In this document: positions 44,844 through 53,587 of the stretch, piece after piece
Numbering within the stretch: the first letter of the stretch is position 1
Layout: the number at the start of each line of letters is the position of its first letter
From: Bacillota bacterium
GTDB lineage: Bacteria > Bacillota > Clostridia > Ch29
Length of the DNA: 64,000 nucleotides
Assembly (NCBI GenBank): GCA_013540605.1
Contig: JABVCK010000004.1
Span: 124,001-188,000 of the forward strand
Reading direction: 5' to 3'
Notes under the pieces: model-generated
Told to the model about the DNA's origin: nothing
Database searches by the model: none
Seen by the model: only the letters and a program-made list of their open reading frames with translations
Program-made: the position numbers and the translations under genes

Positions 44844-45635
44844 TTACAGGCTCAATACCATTTCCGCATCCTTTATATACAATCCCGCATCCTCGGGCCT
44901 GTGGGCATCCGTGGCCGTCAGCATCCTGACACCCCGCTCTTTGAAAGCCCGCAGCATACGTGAATTCAGCCCGAACTCTCCGTGATTATAGTTCAGGTAC
45001 AGTCCCAGGTTGAATTCCGCTGACATATTCCTGCTGACCAGGAGTTCAGCGATCTCCCGATACGTTTCTGTCAGGTCATATCCGGCATAGTAATCAAAGC
45101 ATTTTATCGAATCCGGATGGGCAAGGTTGGTGAACATCCCTGACCTTATCAGATCCTTCATAATCTCGTAGTATCTCCGGTAAGCCCCATCCACATCCTT
45201 CTGCCGCCAGGAATCCCTGGTTCCTTCATGGTCAAACCCCCAGCCGTCAATCCAGTGAACAGAACCGGTCAGAAAATCCCAGTCGAACATCTCCAGCAGC
45301 CGCTTTATTCTCAACTCTTCCCCGGGAAAATAGCACACTTCCAGCCCGAACCGGACTTCTACGGGGAATTCCTTATTCCTCATCCTATTGATAAATGCTG
45401 TATATTCGCCGATTGACTTCTCCATTTTCCGTGAAATCCACTCCCTCTGGTAATCCCCGGTCATCCCGTCCGATACAATGTTATTCATATATATATCCTT
45501 AAACTCAAAGAATCTATGGGTATGCTCAAGAAGGAATATTTCGTCCATATTCCTCTTCACAGCCATGTCAATAAACCTGTCAAGCCAGCCTTCCTCATAG
45601 GGTCCCCGCTCCAGGTGTATATGAGCGTCAATCAT
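44844..45635 (-). CDS. PHP-domain phosphoesterase/hydrolase
   Basis: A 263-residue PHP-family metal-dependent hydrolase. The first metal motif is MIDAHIHLERG, followed by FLLEHTHRF, HWIDGWGFDHEG and a C-terminal LTATDAHRPEDAG. The family includes histidinol phosphatases (HisK) and related phosphoesterases. Coupling with hutU (24 bp) suggests a histidine/urocanate-linked role, but a biosynthetic histidinol phosphatase role is equally possible on sequence alone. GGGAGGTGG ribosome site. Confidence 0.82.
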   Translation of the reverse strand: MIDAHIHLERGPYEEGWLDRFIDMAVKRNMDEIFLLEHTHRFFEFKDIYMNNIVSDGMTGDYQREWISRKMEKSIGEYTAFINRMRNKEFPVEVRFGLEVCYFPGEELRIKRLLEMFDWDFLTGSVHWIDGWGFDHEGTRDSWRQKDVDGAYRRYYEIMKDLIRSGMFTNLAHPDSIKCFDYYAGYDLTETYREIAELLVSRNMSAEFNLGLYLNYNHGEFGLNSRMLRAFKERGVRMLTATDAHRPEDAGLYIKDAEMVLSL

Positions 45636-45848
45636 ATTTCCACCTCCCGTTTGCCATCCGGTGATTGCCGGCAGTATAATTATCCCATAATACCTTTCTT
45701 AAGTAAATATATGGTTGCTATTCGATGACAATGCAAATATAATGATGCAGGGAATTGTAATTTAATTGTTAAATTTCCCGTTAAACCGGAAAATATCTTG
45801 AATAACAGCTTAAGATATGATAATTACATGGAGGAAGGAGATGATATT

Positions 45849-46307
45849 TTGGCAAAAAGATTATACCGTTCAAATGATAATAAGGTTATAGGAGGGGTAT
45901 GCGGGGGAATAGCCGAATACTTTGACATTGACCCCACCCTGGTCAGATTGCTGTGGGTATTGCTCACCTTTTCGGTTGGTATAGGAGTAATTGCATACAT
46001 CGTCTGCGCAATTGTAATTCCAGAAAGACCATCATCCGGAATAAAATATAAGGATATTGAATCCGGTGATGAGGTGCCGGCATCTGCCAGGATGTATGAA
46101 AATTTTGATTCTCAGGACAATACCCAGGACACAGCACAGCGTGGAGAGGATAAAAGCAGAACCTTCCTTGGAATTATCCTGATTGCCCTCGGCGGCTTCC
46201 TGCTGTTCAAGCGCTGGTTTTTCTGGATAGACTTCGGTAAGCTTTGGCCGGCTATTCTTATCCTCGGAGGCATATATGTGATATTCAGGGGTAGGGAGGG
46301 CAAATAA
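45849..46307 (+). CDS. PspC-domain membrane protein with LiaI/LiaF-type C-terminus
   Basis: This 152-residue protein starts at TTG (MAKRLYRSNDNKVIGGVCGGIAEYF), eight bases after AAGGAG. The N-terminal PspC domain contains two membrane segments (LVRLLWVLLTFSVGIGVIAYIVCAIVIP). After a polar linker the C-terminal part (FLGIILIALGGFLLFKRWFFWIDFGKLWPAILILGGIYVIFRG) is a DUF5668-type pair of membrane helices. Such proteins take part in cell-envelope stress sensing. It overlaps almost directly with the LiaF-like gene downstream (2-bp gap). Confidence 0.88.
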   Translation: MAKRLYRSNDNKVIGGVCGGIAEYFDIDPTLVRLLWVLLTFSVGIGVIAYIVCAIVIPERPSSGIKYKDIESGDEVPASARMYENFDSQDNTQDTAQRGEDKSRTFLGIILIALGGFLLFKRWFFWIDFGKLWPAILILGGIYVIFRGREGK

Positions 46308-46309
46308 TA

Positions 46310-47203
46310 TTGAAAAACAGAAATATGACTCTTGGAATTATTCTCATCGCCATCGGTGTCATATGGATGCTGAACAACCTGGGGTACAGCACCTGGTTCC
46401 TGTGGGAAGGCCTGTTCAAGCTGTGGCCCCTGATCCTTGTCATCGTTGGGATCAGCGTTATCTTCAGGGGAAAGGGATATATTATTACGATTGCCTGGCT
46501 ATTGTTCTTTGCTTCTATCTTAGGCTATGGCATCCTGGGTTATAACGTTACCAGGATTGAAACTGTCAGGACTCCCCATGTTGTAATGGATGCAAAGCCC
46601 GGAACCAGCAACGGTAAACTCAGCATAACCCTGGACGCCGGAAACTTCACATTTAACTCGGAGGACAGCAGCCTGCTGAGGGCATATATACCCGACCCCG
46701 ATGTAAGCCGCTCGGTTGATTTTACCGGCAATAACAGCACGGCTGTTATAGATATAAAGCAAACCCGGAAGGTAGGATTCCCCCGTGAAGGTAAAACATA
46801 TAATTATGAATTTGGTCTGAATAAAAACCTATCATGGGAAATAGATGTTAATACAGGAGCTATGAATGGTGTTATTGATTTAAGCGACCTTGACGTCAGC
46901 AGGCTTGACCTGAATATGGGCGCAGGCAACATCAAGGTGTCGTTCGGCGATATCTCGCGGCACTGCGAAGCCGACCTTAATTCGGGGGCATCGAATATTC
47001 ACCTGGTAATACCCGAGGGCGTAGGGACCAGGATTAAATTCGACGGTGTGATCAAAAACAGCAACCTGAATGCGCTCAACTGGGAGAAAAGCGAACGCTA
47101 CTACACTTCTCCCAACTATTCAACGGCTGACAAAAAGCTCGACATAGACCTTAACATGGGCGTTGGAAGACTAACAATCACAGATAAAAACAGCCCATCA
47201 TAG
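46310..47203 (+). CDS. LiaF-like envelope-stress protein
   Basis: A 297-residue membrane protein. It has four N-terminal transmembrane segments in two DUF5668-type pairs (MTLGIILIAIGVIWMLNNLGY, LWPLILVIVGISVIFRG, then GYIITIAWLLFFASILGYG). The exposed C-terminal domain is rich in beta strands (DLNMGAGNIKVSFGDIS, DLNSGASNIHLVIPEGVG, DLNMGVGRLTI), as in LiaF/DUF2154-type toastrack domains. LiaF modulates LiaRS-type stress signalling in Firmicutes, but no liaRS is nearby. TTG start. It forms an operon with the PspC protein. Confidence 0.85.
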   Translation: MKNRNMTLGIILIAIGVIWMLNNLGYSTWFLWEGLFKLWPLILVIVGISVIFRGKGYIITIAWLLFFASILGYGILGYNVTRIETVRTPHVVMDAKPGTSNGKLSITLDAGNFTFNSEDSSLLRAYIPDPDVSRSVDFTGNNSTAVIDIKQTRKVGFPREGKTYNYEFGLNKNLSWEIDVNTGAMNGVIDLSDLDVSRLDLNMGAGNIKVSFGDISRHCEADLNSGASNIHLVIPEGVGTRIKFDGVIKNSNLNALNWEKSERYYTSPNYSTADKKLDIDLNMGVGRLTITDKNSPS

Positions 47204-47210
47204 GGCTGTT
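47188..47210. terminator. Hairpin between convergent LiaF-like and PepV genes
   Basis: ACAGCCC-ATCATA-GGGCTGT overlaps the LiaF-like stop codon and ends next to the PepV stop. With flanking A and T residues it can terminate both convergent transcripts. Confidence 0.65.
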
Positions 47211-48611
47211 TCACTCTGCAAGCAGGTACATTGCCTTTGCATATATCTTGGTTATGGTCATCAGGTCATCTATATCTATGTATTCGTCCTTCTGGTGGGC
47301 AAGTTCCGGCTGTCCGGGGAAGAGCGGCCCGAATGCCACGGCATTGTCAATGGTCCTTGCATAGGTCCCTCCTCCTATGGAAATGAGCGTTGCTTCTTCT
47401 CCGGTGATTTCTTTGTACACCTCTTTGAGTTTTCTGACCATAAAATTATCTTCCGGTACATACAGGGGCTTTTTGTCGCTCACATCGGTAATCTCAATAC
47501 CGGTTCCTTCAAGGGTTTTCTCCAGCCCTCCGATTACCTGCTCCCTGTTATACATTATCGGATACCTTATGTTTATGACCAATTCACCCTCGCTGCCGTC
47601 CAGCTTTATTTCACCAAGGTTGAATATGAGTTTGCCGGAGACTTCGTCCTCAAAACCTACTCCCATGGACTCACCATAGTATTCCATACCGATCTTCTCT
47701 GCCATAAACCTGATGAAGCTTTCCGCATCACTGTCTCCAACCGCCAGTTCACTTAAAAACCCAAGCATCTGGGATATTGCGTTTTGGCCTTTTTCCGGTG
47801 TGCTGCCGTGGGCGGAAACGCCAAAGGATTTTATTAAAACCTCTCCGTTTGACTGTGAAAACTCCATACTGTAACCGGTTTTTTTCGTGAAGCTCTCAAG
47901 ACTGTCCCTTATCCTGTCCGGCGTGAGCATGCCGGAAGTTTCCAATAGGGCTTCGCACCGGTCCGGCACCATATTCGGCCTATTGCCTCCCGTTATGCTT
48001 TTAATGAAGCCCGTGCCCTTTTTGTCCCGGTCAAAGGTCTTCCTCATTTTGAAAATGAGGATCCCTTTTTCACTGTTTATTATCGGGAACTCGGCATCGG
48101 GTGAAAACCCGGCCACAGGTTTTTCTTCATGCTTGAAGTAATGCTCCATGCACTCCCATCCGCTTTCTTCGTCAAGCCCGGCTATAATCCTGATCCTTTT
48201 CCCCGGCTTTATTCCGGCGTCCTTGATCGCCTTCAGCCCGTATAGTACGGAAATTGCCGGTCCCTTGTCATCCACCGTTCCCCTTCCGTAAATCCTGTTA
48301 TCGTTTATATGACCGGAATAGGGAGGATAGGTCCACCCTTCCCCTTCGGGCACAATGTCCAGATGAACGAGCACCCCAATAATTTCGTCTCCTTCACCGT
48401 ATTCAACGTGTCCGGCATACCCGTCTACGTTTTTCGCAGCAAACCCCATCTCTCGGGCCAGTTCCAGATAGTAGACAAGGGCATCATTAGGTCCCTTCCC
48501 GAAGGGCATCCCTTCGCGGGGCTCTTCCTCTACACTTTTGATCCTGATAATCTCCTGGGTCGACCTTATGATATCGTCCCTGTAGCCATCAACAAGTCCG
48601 TTTAAATCCAT
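47211..48611 (-). CDS. pepV: M20-family dipeptidase (PepV type)
   Basis: This 466-residue zinc-dependent peptidase hydrolyses dipeptides and Xaa-His-type peptides in the cytoplasm. Metal-site motifs are GVLVHLDIVPEGEGW, GRGTVDDKGP, GLDEESGWECMEHY and SPDAEFPIINSEKG. The C-terminal GGGTYARTIDNAVAFGPLFPG is characteristic of PepV. Length is typical. It has a GGAGG ribosome site and its own likely transcript, 25 bp after corA. Confidence 0.92.
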   Translation of the reverse strand: MDLNGLVDGYRDDIIRSTQEIIRIKSVEEEPREGMPFGKGPNDALVYYLELAREMGFAAKNVDGYAGHVEYGEGDEIIGVLVHLDIVPEGEGWTYPPYSGHINDNRIYGRGTVDDKGPAISVLYGLKAIKDAGIKPGKRIRIIAGLDEESGWECMEHYFKHEEKPVAGFSPDAEFPIINSEKGILIFKMRKTFDRDKKGTGFIKSITGGNRPNMVPDRCEALLETSGMLTPDRIRDSLESFTKKTGYSMEFSQSNGEVLIKSFGVSAHGSTPEKGQNAISQMLGFLSELAVGDSDAESFIRFMAEKIGMEYYGESMGVGFEDEVSGKLIFNLGEIKLDGSEGELVINIRYPIMYNREQVIGGLEKTLEGTGIEITDVSDKKPLYVPEDNFMVRKLKEVYKEITGEEATLISIGGGTYARTIDNAVAFGPLFPGQPELAHQKDEYIDIDDLMTITKIYAKAMYLLAE

Positions 48612-48636
48612 GCTACATCCTCCTTTTTTTGTTGAC

Positions 48637-49701
48637 TTATATCCACTTTTTCCTTTTAAAGTACATAACCATGAAAATTCCGGCGCCTGCCATCAGAAGG
48701 AGCACCGCATAGTATCCCCATCTCCAGCTGAGTTCCGGCATATAGTCAAAATTCATCCCGTACACGCCCGCCACAAAGCTCAAAGGTATAAATATCGTCG
48801 CTATTATTGTGAGTACCTTCATTACCTCGTTCATCCTATTGCTGATACTCGACAGGTATATATCTATCATGCCCGACAGCATCTCCCTGAAGGTCTCAAG
48901 GGTATCGATGGTTTGGATAATATGGTCGTATAAATCCCTGAGATATATGGCTGTGGTTTCCCTGATCAGTACGGTATCCAACCTCTCCATTCTGCCCACG
49001 ACCTCCCTCAGGGGCCAGACGGATCTCCTGAGAAACAACATTTCATTCTTCAGGCTGTGTATAGTTTTGAGCGTACTGCCGGACGGATTTACAACGAGTT
49101 CTTCCTCAAGGGACTCTATACGGTCATACAGTTTTTCAAGGACTACAAAATAGTTATCAACGATAGAGTCCACAAGGGCATACGCAAGGTAATCCGCGCC
49201 AAGCTTCCTTATTCTGACCTTGCCCGTTCTTATTCTTTCCCTGACCGGATCAAACACATCTCCCGGGCGCTCCTGGAACGAGATAACATAATTGCTTCCA
49301 AGTACAATGCTTACCTGTTCGGTTATTATTTCACTGCCCGTTTCATCATAGTAGAACATCTTCAGCACCATATACAGGTAATCGCCGTAATCTTCGATTT
49401 TAGGCCTTTGATCTGTGTCCAGTATATCCTCAAGTACAAGGTGGTGTATCCCGAAATGCTGCCCAAGCTTTTCCAACACATCGATACAGTGCAGCCCGTC
49501 GACATTGATCCAGGTCGCTGTATGGTTATCCCTCAACTCGAGGCACTCCTCAACTCTGTCAACCTCTCTCTCTTCCACCCCGGATTCGTTATAACCGAAA
49601 ACTGTAATCTCTACCTTTTCACTTTTCCTGTCTCCGATATGAACAAGGGCGCCCGGAGGGAGTCCCGCAACCCTGGAGCCTTTCCTATAAATTCCTGCCA
49701 T
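48637..49701 (-). CDS. corA: CorA-family magnesium/cobalt transporter
   Basis: A 354-residue divalent-cation channel. It has a large cytoplasmic N-terminal domain with a long helix (LVDSIVDNYFVVLEKLYDRIESLEEEL), then two C-terminal transmembrane helices separated by the signature YGMNFDYMPEL. The last residues (MYFKRKKWI) are basic, as in CorA. It has a GGGGGTG ribosome site. It may share a transcript with pepV downstream. Confidence 0.94.
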   Translation of the reverse strand: MAGIYRKGSRVAGLPPGALVHIGDRKSEKVEITVFGYNESGVEEREVDRVEECLELRDNHTATWINVDGLHCIDVLEKLGQHFGIHHLVLEDILDTDQRPKIEDYGDYLYMVLKMFYYDETGSEIITEQVSIVLGSNYVISFQERPGDVFDPVRERIRTGKVRIRKLGADYLAYALVDSIVDNYFVVLEKLYDRIESLEEELVVNPSGSTLKTIHSLKNEMLFLRRSVWPLREVVGRMERLDTVLIRETTAIYLRDLYDHIIQTIDTLETFREMLSGMIDIYLSSISNRMNEVMKVLTIIATIFIPLSFVAGVYGMNFDYMPELSWRWGYYAVLLLMAGAGIFMVMYFKRKKWI

Positions 49702-49883
49702 AGAATCACCCCCAATCCGTCAGTGACATTAATGGATATTGCCTTGAAAACTCCATGCAGCTTCATTAACGTGTACAAATAGATGCAGGGCTCAAGATAT
49801 GTCCAACTGCCGCTATATTTAGTGTAAACCATTTGTTAATTCCCGGCAACACTTCCATGTTATAAACAACTTTTTTGACAAAA

Positions 49884-49906
49884 ATACCCCTATAATTATG
49901 GGGTAT
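49884..49906 (+). promoter_or_regulatory. ATACCCC/GGGGTAT dyad over a TATAAT box
   Basis: ATACCCC (49884-49890) and GGGGTAT (49900-49906) are perfect inverted repeats separated by nine bases that contain TATAAT (49891-49896). The half-site resembles those bound by CsoR/CstR-type repressors, though the spacing is wider than usual. It sits at the 5' end of the small plus-strand gene. If TATAAT is the -10 box, the ATG at 49898 would lie at the transcript start. Confidence 0.45.
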
Positions 49907-50182
49907 GCATATTTGTTTACCGGTAGGAGAAAAATAGGCATACCCCGCAACCAGATCATTGTCTCCGACCTTGACAAAACCCCGGATAGGCATAGTGCTA
50001 TGGACGCTGTTTACATAAAGACTGAGACTGAAAGCATTTCAAAAGCTGGGATGTTTGCCGGTACCCTCGGCTTGGAGGGAGAGAGCGGCGTTGTAGTGGC
50101 TGTTGAAATCCCCGAAACCAATTCCAGCAGGGTTAGGGAAGTTATGGAGCAAAGCGGTGCAGTGAAGATAATTCAGGATTAA
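49898..50182 (+). CDS. Hypothetical protein (about 94 aa)
   Basis: I do not recognise the family. The frame encodes a soluble alpha/beta protein; the second half (SGVVVAVEIPETNSSRVREVMEQSGAVKII) looks like a ferredoxin-like half, as in small ligand-binding or general-stress proteins. The true start is uncertain. The ATG at 49898 has no ribosome site, a TTG at 49913 follows GGGG, and a good GTAGGAG (49923-49929) is followed in frame only by ATA codons. It is a plus-strand gene next to a degenerate chemoreceptor fragment. Confidence 0.5.
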   Translation: MGYAYLFTGRRKIGIPRNQIIVSDLDKTPDRHSAMDAVYIKTETESISKAGMFAGTLGLEGESGVVVAVEIPETNSSRVREVMEQSGAVKIIQD

Positions 50183-50392
50183 ACACGCTGAAAGCACAAG
50201 TTACATGCAATAAGCACCTTATCAATCGGACTCCTTTGCCAAGGAGTTCGTGGTTTACAGACGAACATCAAAAGGCTTCATGAAAATCCGACTTATGCAA
50301 AAATGCTTTGACAAATACAAACCTATTGACGCGCTGTCGGAGAAGATCCCCAGGATAGCAGCCGACCTGCACCTGACCCAGGAAGATGTACG

Positions 50393-50938
50393 CAAAATGA
50401 GATTGCCGAGCAGACAAATTTACTGGCTCTTAACGCAGCGATTGAAGCTGCGAGGGCAGGGGATTCCGGCAAGGGCTTTGCTACGGTAGAAGACAAGGTG
50501 AACGAGGCAGCCATAACAGGAGGGAAACTCGGCACCAGTACATATTATAAACTCAGGAATGAAGACCTGATCAAGTATATTTCTCCGGCAATCGATGCGC
50601 ATATCGCATGGGTGAAAACTTTTAGGGAAATGGTGGAAGATATGTCTGTAAAACCGATTCAGACGGACGACCATAAGTGCTCCTTCGGCCATTTTTACCA
50701 TTCCGTAAGACCATCACATAAAGATATTCTAGGACCCTGGAACGATATTGATGCTTACCATGCCGAACTTCATGAAACGGCCCTGCATGCGATTGATGCG
50801 ATTAATGAGGGCAATAGGGAAAAGGCGGTTAAATACCTAAACCGGGCCGATGAACTTTCAAAAACCATAATATCTATTTTCAGCAGGATTATAAGCGCGG
50901 CTAAAGAGTTAACAGAAAAGGGAGAGGAAGCCTTCTAA
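50393..50938 (+). pseudogene. Chemoreceptor remnant with CZB zinc-binding domain
   Basis: A continuous frame encodes the tip of an MCP hairpin ([22 protein letters not shown], then [11 protein letters not shown]) joined directly to a C-terminal CZB domain. The CZB zinc-ligand pattern is seen in [28 protein letters not shown] and [10 protein letters not shown]. The N-terminal sensor, membrane segments and the first signalling helix are missing, and so is the returning helix after the tip. Sequence upstream (50250-50392) does not continue the receptor. It looks like the product of internal deletions of a zinc/redox-sensing receptor. Confidence 0.8.
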
Positions 50939-50944
50939 ATACTA

Positions 50945-52048
50945 TTATTCCTTCACGATTAGTTCCACCGCTTTATGGACAAGTATCCCGCTCACAAACC
51001 CGTAGGCCATATTCCCTATAAGCGAGACTGCTACTGTTGCGGCCAGAGGAATAAAGTCTTTATCAAGGCGAATGCCTTTGCCGAATTTAGCCAGCTCCAA
51101 CCCTACCATAAACATCATCGCCCCCACTATAGCGGTTGGAAATGCCGCAAATATCGCCGCTATGGAACCGGCCAGGAACAGGCCTGCCAGCACTTCCAGC
51201 GTCCCCTCCATAATGTTTGTGCCGCCGGTCCGGGCTCCAAAATAATATTGACCTGCCAAGCCGCCGGCGCCATGACACATGGGCATCCCGCCGAAAAACG
51301 GCACAACAAGATTCATTACGCCCATATTCAGTGAAAGCCTCTTCTCGCTTACGGGTTTATCCGGCCAGTATTTTTTTATCAGTGCCGAAGTAGCAATAAC
51401 GGCATTTGTAGCAGTCAGGGGTATCTGGGCAAAGCCGCCTAACAAAAGCGACTGCCAGACTTCCTGCAGGCTAAAGGTGGTAAACTGCGGCAGGCTGAAA
51501 GCCGGTGCCCCCACCTGCCCAAATTGCCCCTTGGCCATCATTATGATTAATCCCATCAGTACCAGGACGAGGGCTGCCGGTGCATACCGGTTCTGTCTCA
51601 ATGCGATAATTATCAGAATGGAGATAATAGCGATAGTCCATCCATCGGTCATCATCTTTAAGGCTTGAAACGAGAGAAGAATACCCAGCGATACCTGTAT
51701 GCCTCTAATAACAGGGTGGGGTGTTGTTTTAGCGATAAAGTCCATAATCCCGGTGATGGAAAGCAATAACCAGATTATACCCATGGCAAAACCGGAAGCA
51801 TATATCATGGATGGCGTCCACTTCTGGGCGATAGCCACTACGGCAAGAACCTTCATGGGCTCTATTGGCATTGGCAGCCTGTAAACCAGCCCTGTCACTA
51901 TGTTTGCCAGGCCCATCATAACAAGGAAACCGGCCGGGTCCAATCCACAGGATACTATATACCCGATGGCCAGAGGAAAGAGCGTGCCGAAATCCCCCAT
52001 TGAACCTGCCAGCTCCCTCAGGTTGAACTCAAAGGATTTAATCTTCAC
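50945..52048 (-). CDS. MOT1-type molybdate/sulfate transporter family protein
   Basis: This 367-residue membrane protein has about ten helices. The family signatures are GSMGDFGTLFPLAIGYIVSCGLDPAGFLVMMG and YRLPMPIEPMKVLAVVAIAQ in the first half, and PMCHGAGGLAGQYYFGARTG in the second. These are hallmarks of the MOT1/SulP-like group that imports molybdate. The start chosen is GTG at 52048 after AAGGTGGGG. It is the last gene of the molybdenum-cofactor-linked minus-strand cluster, after the GntR regulator. Molybdate as substrate is inferred from family and context. Confidence 0.85.
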   Translation of the reverse strand: MKIKSFEFNLRELAGSMGDFGTLFPLAIGYIVSCGLDPAGFLVMMGLANIVTGLVYRLPMPIEPMKVLAVVAIAQKWTPSMIYASGFAMGIIWLLLSITGIMDFIAKTTPHPVIRGIQVSLGILLSFQALKMMTDGWTIAIISILIIIALRQNRYAPAALVLVLMGLIIMMAKGQFGQVGAPAFSLPQFTTFSLQEVWQSLLLGGFAQIPLTATNAVIATSALIKKYWPDKPVSEKRLSLNMGVMNLVVPFFGGMPMCHGAGGLAGQYYFGARTGGTNIMEGTLEVLAGLFLAGSIAAIFAAFPTAIVGAMMFMVGLELAKFGKGIRLDKDFIPLAATVAVSLIGNMAYGFVSGILVHKAVELIVKE

Positions 52049-52101
52049 AGTTGACCCCACCTTCACATAGTCACATCCTAATGCACTTAGCACTTAAACG
52101 T

Positions 52102-52806
52102 TTATTCGCCGAATATATTCTGCTTTACAGTCAGCAGGTGTTTCCGCATTTCCCGTTCAGCTTTCCCCGGGTTTCTCTCCCTTATCGCATCAAATATATT
52201 CCTGTGGTCAGTTTTGTACTGCTGTATACGCCCGTGCTGCTGAAGGCTCTTGCGTTTTAGATTCCCCCATAGTACCCCCATACGCTCGTTGTTTATGCTT
52301 TCTTCAATTTTCAGCAAAACTTCGTTGTCGGCAATTTTTGCAATCATCAGATGGAACTCTCTATCAATATTCTCATATCCGATATAGTCTTCATCACTCA
52401 ATGCTTCTGCCCTCTTAAGAATTGCGGAAAGTTCTTCGATCTCTTCATTGGTTGACCTTTGGGCTGCCAGCCTGGCTAGATCAGGTTCAATCACAATGCG
52501 AGCCTCAAACAATTCAAAGGGACTTATGCCCTTATCCATATCTTCGAGAATTATATCACCGGTTTCCCAGCTTTCAGGCTTTTCACAGACAAAGGTACCC
52601 GAACCGGTCCGGGATTCGATTAATCCCTGCATCTCCAATGCAGTCAGCGCTTCCCTTATGGTAGCCCTGCTGATCCCGAACTGGGATGCCATATCCCTTT
52701 CAGAAGGAAGCCGGTCGCCCGCTTTGATCTTCCCTTCTTTTATCAAGCTCTCAATTTGCTCAGCAACAAGCATATACATTTTTTTGCTTTTTACAGGGAT
52801 AAACAT
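52102..52806 (-). CDS. FadR-type GntR-family regulator
   Basis: A 234-residue transcription factor. The N-terminal winged helix includes VAEQIESLIKEGKIKAGDRLPSERDMASQFGISRATIREAL, followed by the helical FCD ligand domain (ELFEARIVIEPDLARLAAQR, FHLMIAKIADNEVLLKI, HRNIFDAIRERNPGKAEREMRKHL). FCD domains bind a metal ion and a carboxylated ligand. It sits between the kinase-like gene and the MOT1 transporter and probably controls that transporter. ATG start after GGGAG. Confidence 0.92.
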   Translation of the reverse strand: MFIPVKSKKMYMLVAEQIESLIKEGKIKAGDRLPSERDMASQFGISRATIREALTALEMQGLIESRTGSGTFVCEKPESWETGDIILEDMDKGISPFELFEARIVIEPDLARLAAQRSTNEEIEELSAILKRAEALSDEDYIGYENIDREFHLMIAKIADNEVLLKIEESINNERMGVLWGNLKRKSLQQHGRIQQYKTDHRNIFDAIRERNPGKAEREMRKHLLTVKQNIFGE

Positions 52807-52855
52807 ATTACACACTCCCAAAAATATTGATTTCCTATGCATCTTGTCATTGGCC

Positions 52856-53587
52856 TTAATACGTTAAAGCGGATTTAACAATTCCCTCCGGTATTTCCAT
52901 GTTTCTTCTGACACCTATCGCTTTGAGCTCTTTCCCTATCTCCCAGGCCACCCGTTCACTGTCCAGGTCCATCTCTTTGCCAAGTATATCGATGATCTGC
53001 TTTGCAAAACGCATTTTGTATGAAGTAAAGGCCGGCAGGTAGGTAATTATATACGAAAACAGTCTTCCCGCATCCTCCTCAATGCACCCCTCCCTGCAGT
53101 CTTCAAAATCCAGCCCGTACACCCTGTATGTAATCAAGAAGTTGCGCAGGTTCATATCCCAAAAAATTGTACTGCTTCCCGTAATCTCGGGGACGGCTCT
53201 ATAAAAGTCTTTCAACCAGCGGCATAAATGGACTGCCAGGCCATATGAGCCGGTATACACAGGACCGCTGTCCGGCCTCCCTTCCAGGTCGCTAATAATG
53301 TCGAGCAGGGTTGGCCCATTCAGGAATTCCAGCACGAGGAAATTCTCTCCCCTATAATACAGTTCAGGGACCGCAACCCCTCTATCGTGCAGTCCTGTCA
53401 GCAGCTCCGCCTCTCTATCCGCAGCGTTGTGCGGTTCTGCGTATACTTTTACTATATATGCTTTGTTTTCTCCGTTCAAGTGGACTGCCCTTATTTTGTA
53501 AACATCGTTTTTCTTGCTATCGAATTTCGTTTCTACACGGTATTCCCGTATATTGTTTGTACGAATGAACCCTTGGTCCAGCAGCAT
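52856..53587 (-). CDS. Protein-kinase-like (RIO/APH-type) phosphotransferase
   Basis: This 243-residue protein has a kinase-like fold. A VKVYAEPHNAADREAELLTGL segment suggests the ATP lysine and alphaC glutamate, followed by the hinge LVLEFLNGPTLLDII. The catalytic loop reads WDMNLRNFLI and the metal motif GLDFEDC, so the usual HxD and DFG are DMN and DFE. Its start overlaps the mobB stop as ATGA. It might phosphorylate a cofactor precursor or regulate partners. Kinase-like genes fused or coupled with MobB are not something I know. Confidence 0.65.
   Translation of the reverse strand: MLLDQGFIRTNNIREYRVETKFDSKKNDVYKIRAVHLNGENKAYIVKVYAEPHNAADREAELLTGLHDRGVAVPELYYRGENFLVLEFLNGPTLLDIISDLEGRPDSGPVYTGSYGLAVHLCRWLKDFYRAVPEITGSSTIFWDMNLRNFLITYRVYGLDFEDCREGCIEEDAGRLFSYIITYLPAFTSYKMRFAKQIIDILGKEMDLDSERVAWEIGKELKAIGVRRNMEIPEGIVKSALTY

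Noticed and set aside
43650-44963. Plus-strand frame of 437 codons opposite hutU
   Set aside because: hutU is clearly the real gene by motifs and codon pattern; the antisense frame crosses into the PHP gene.
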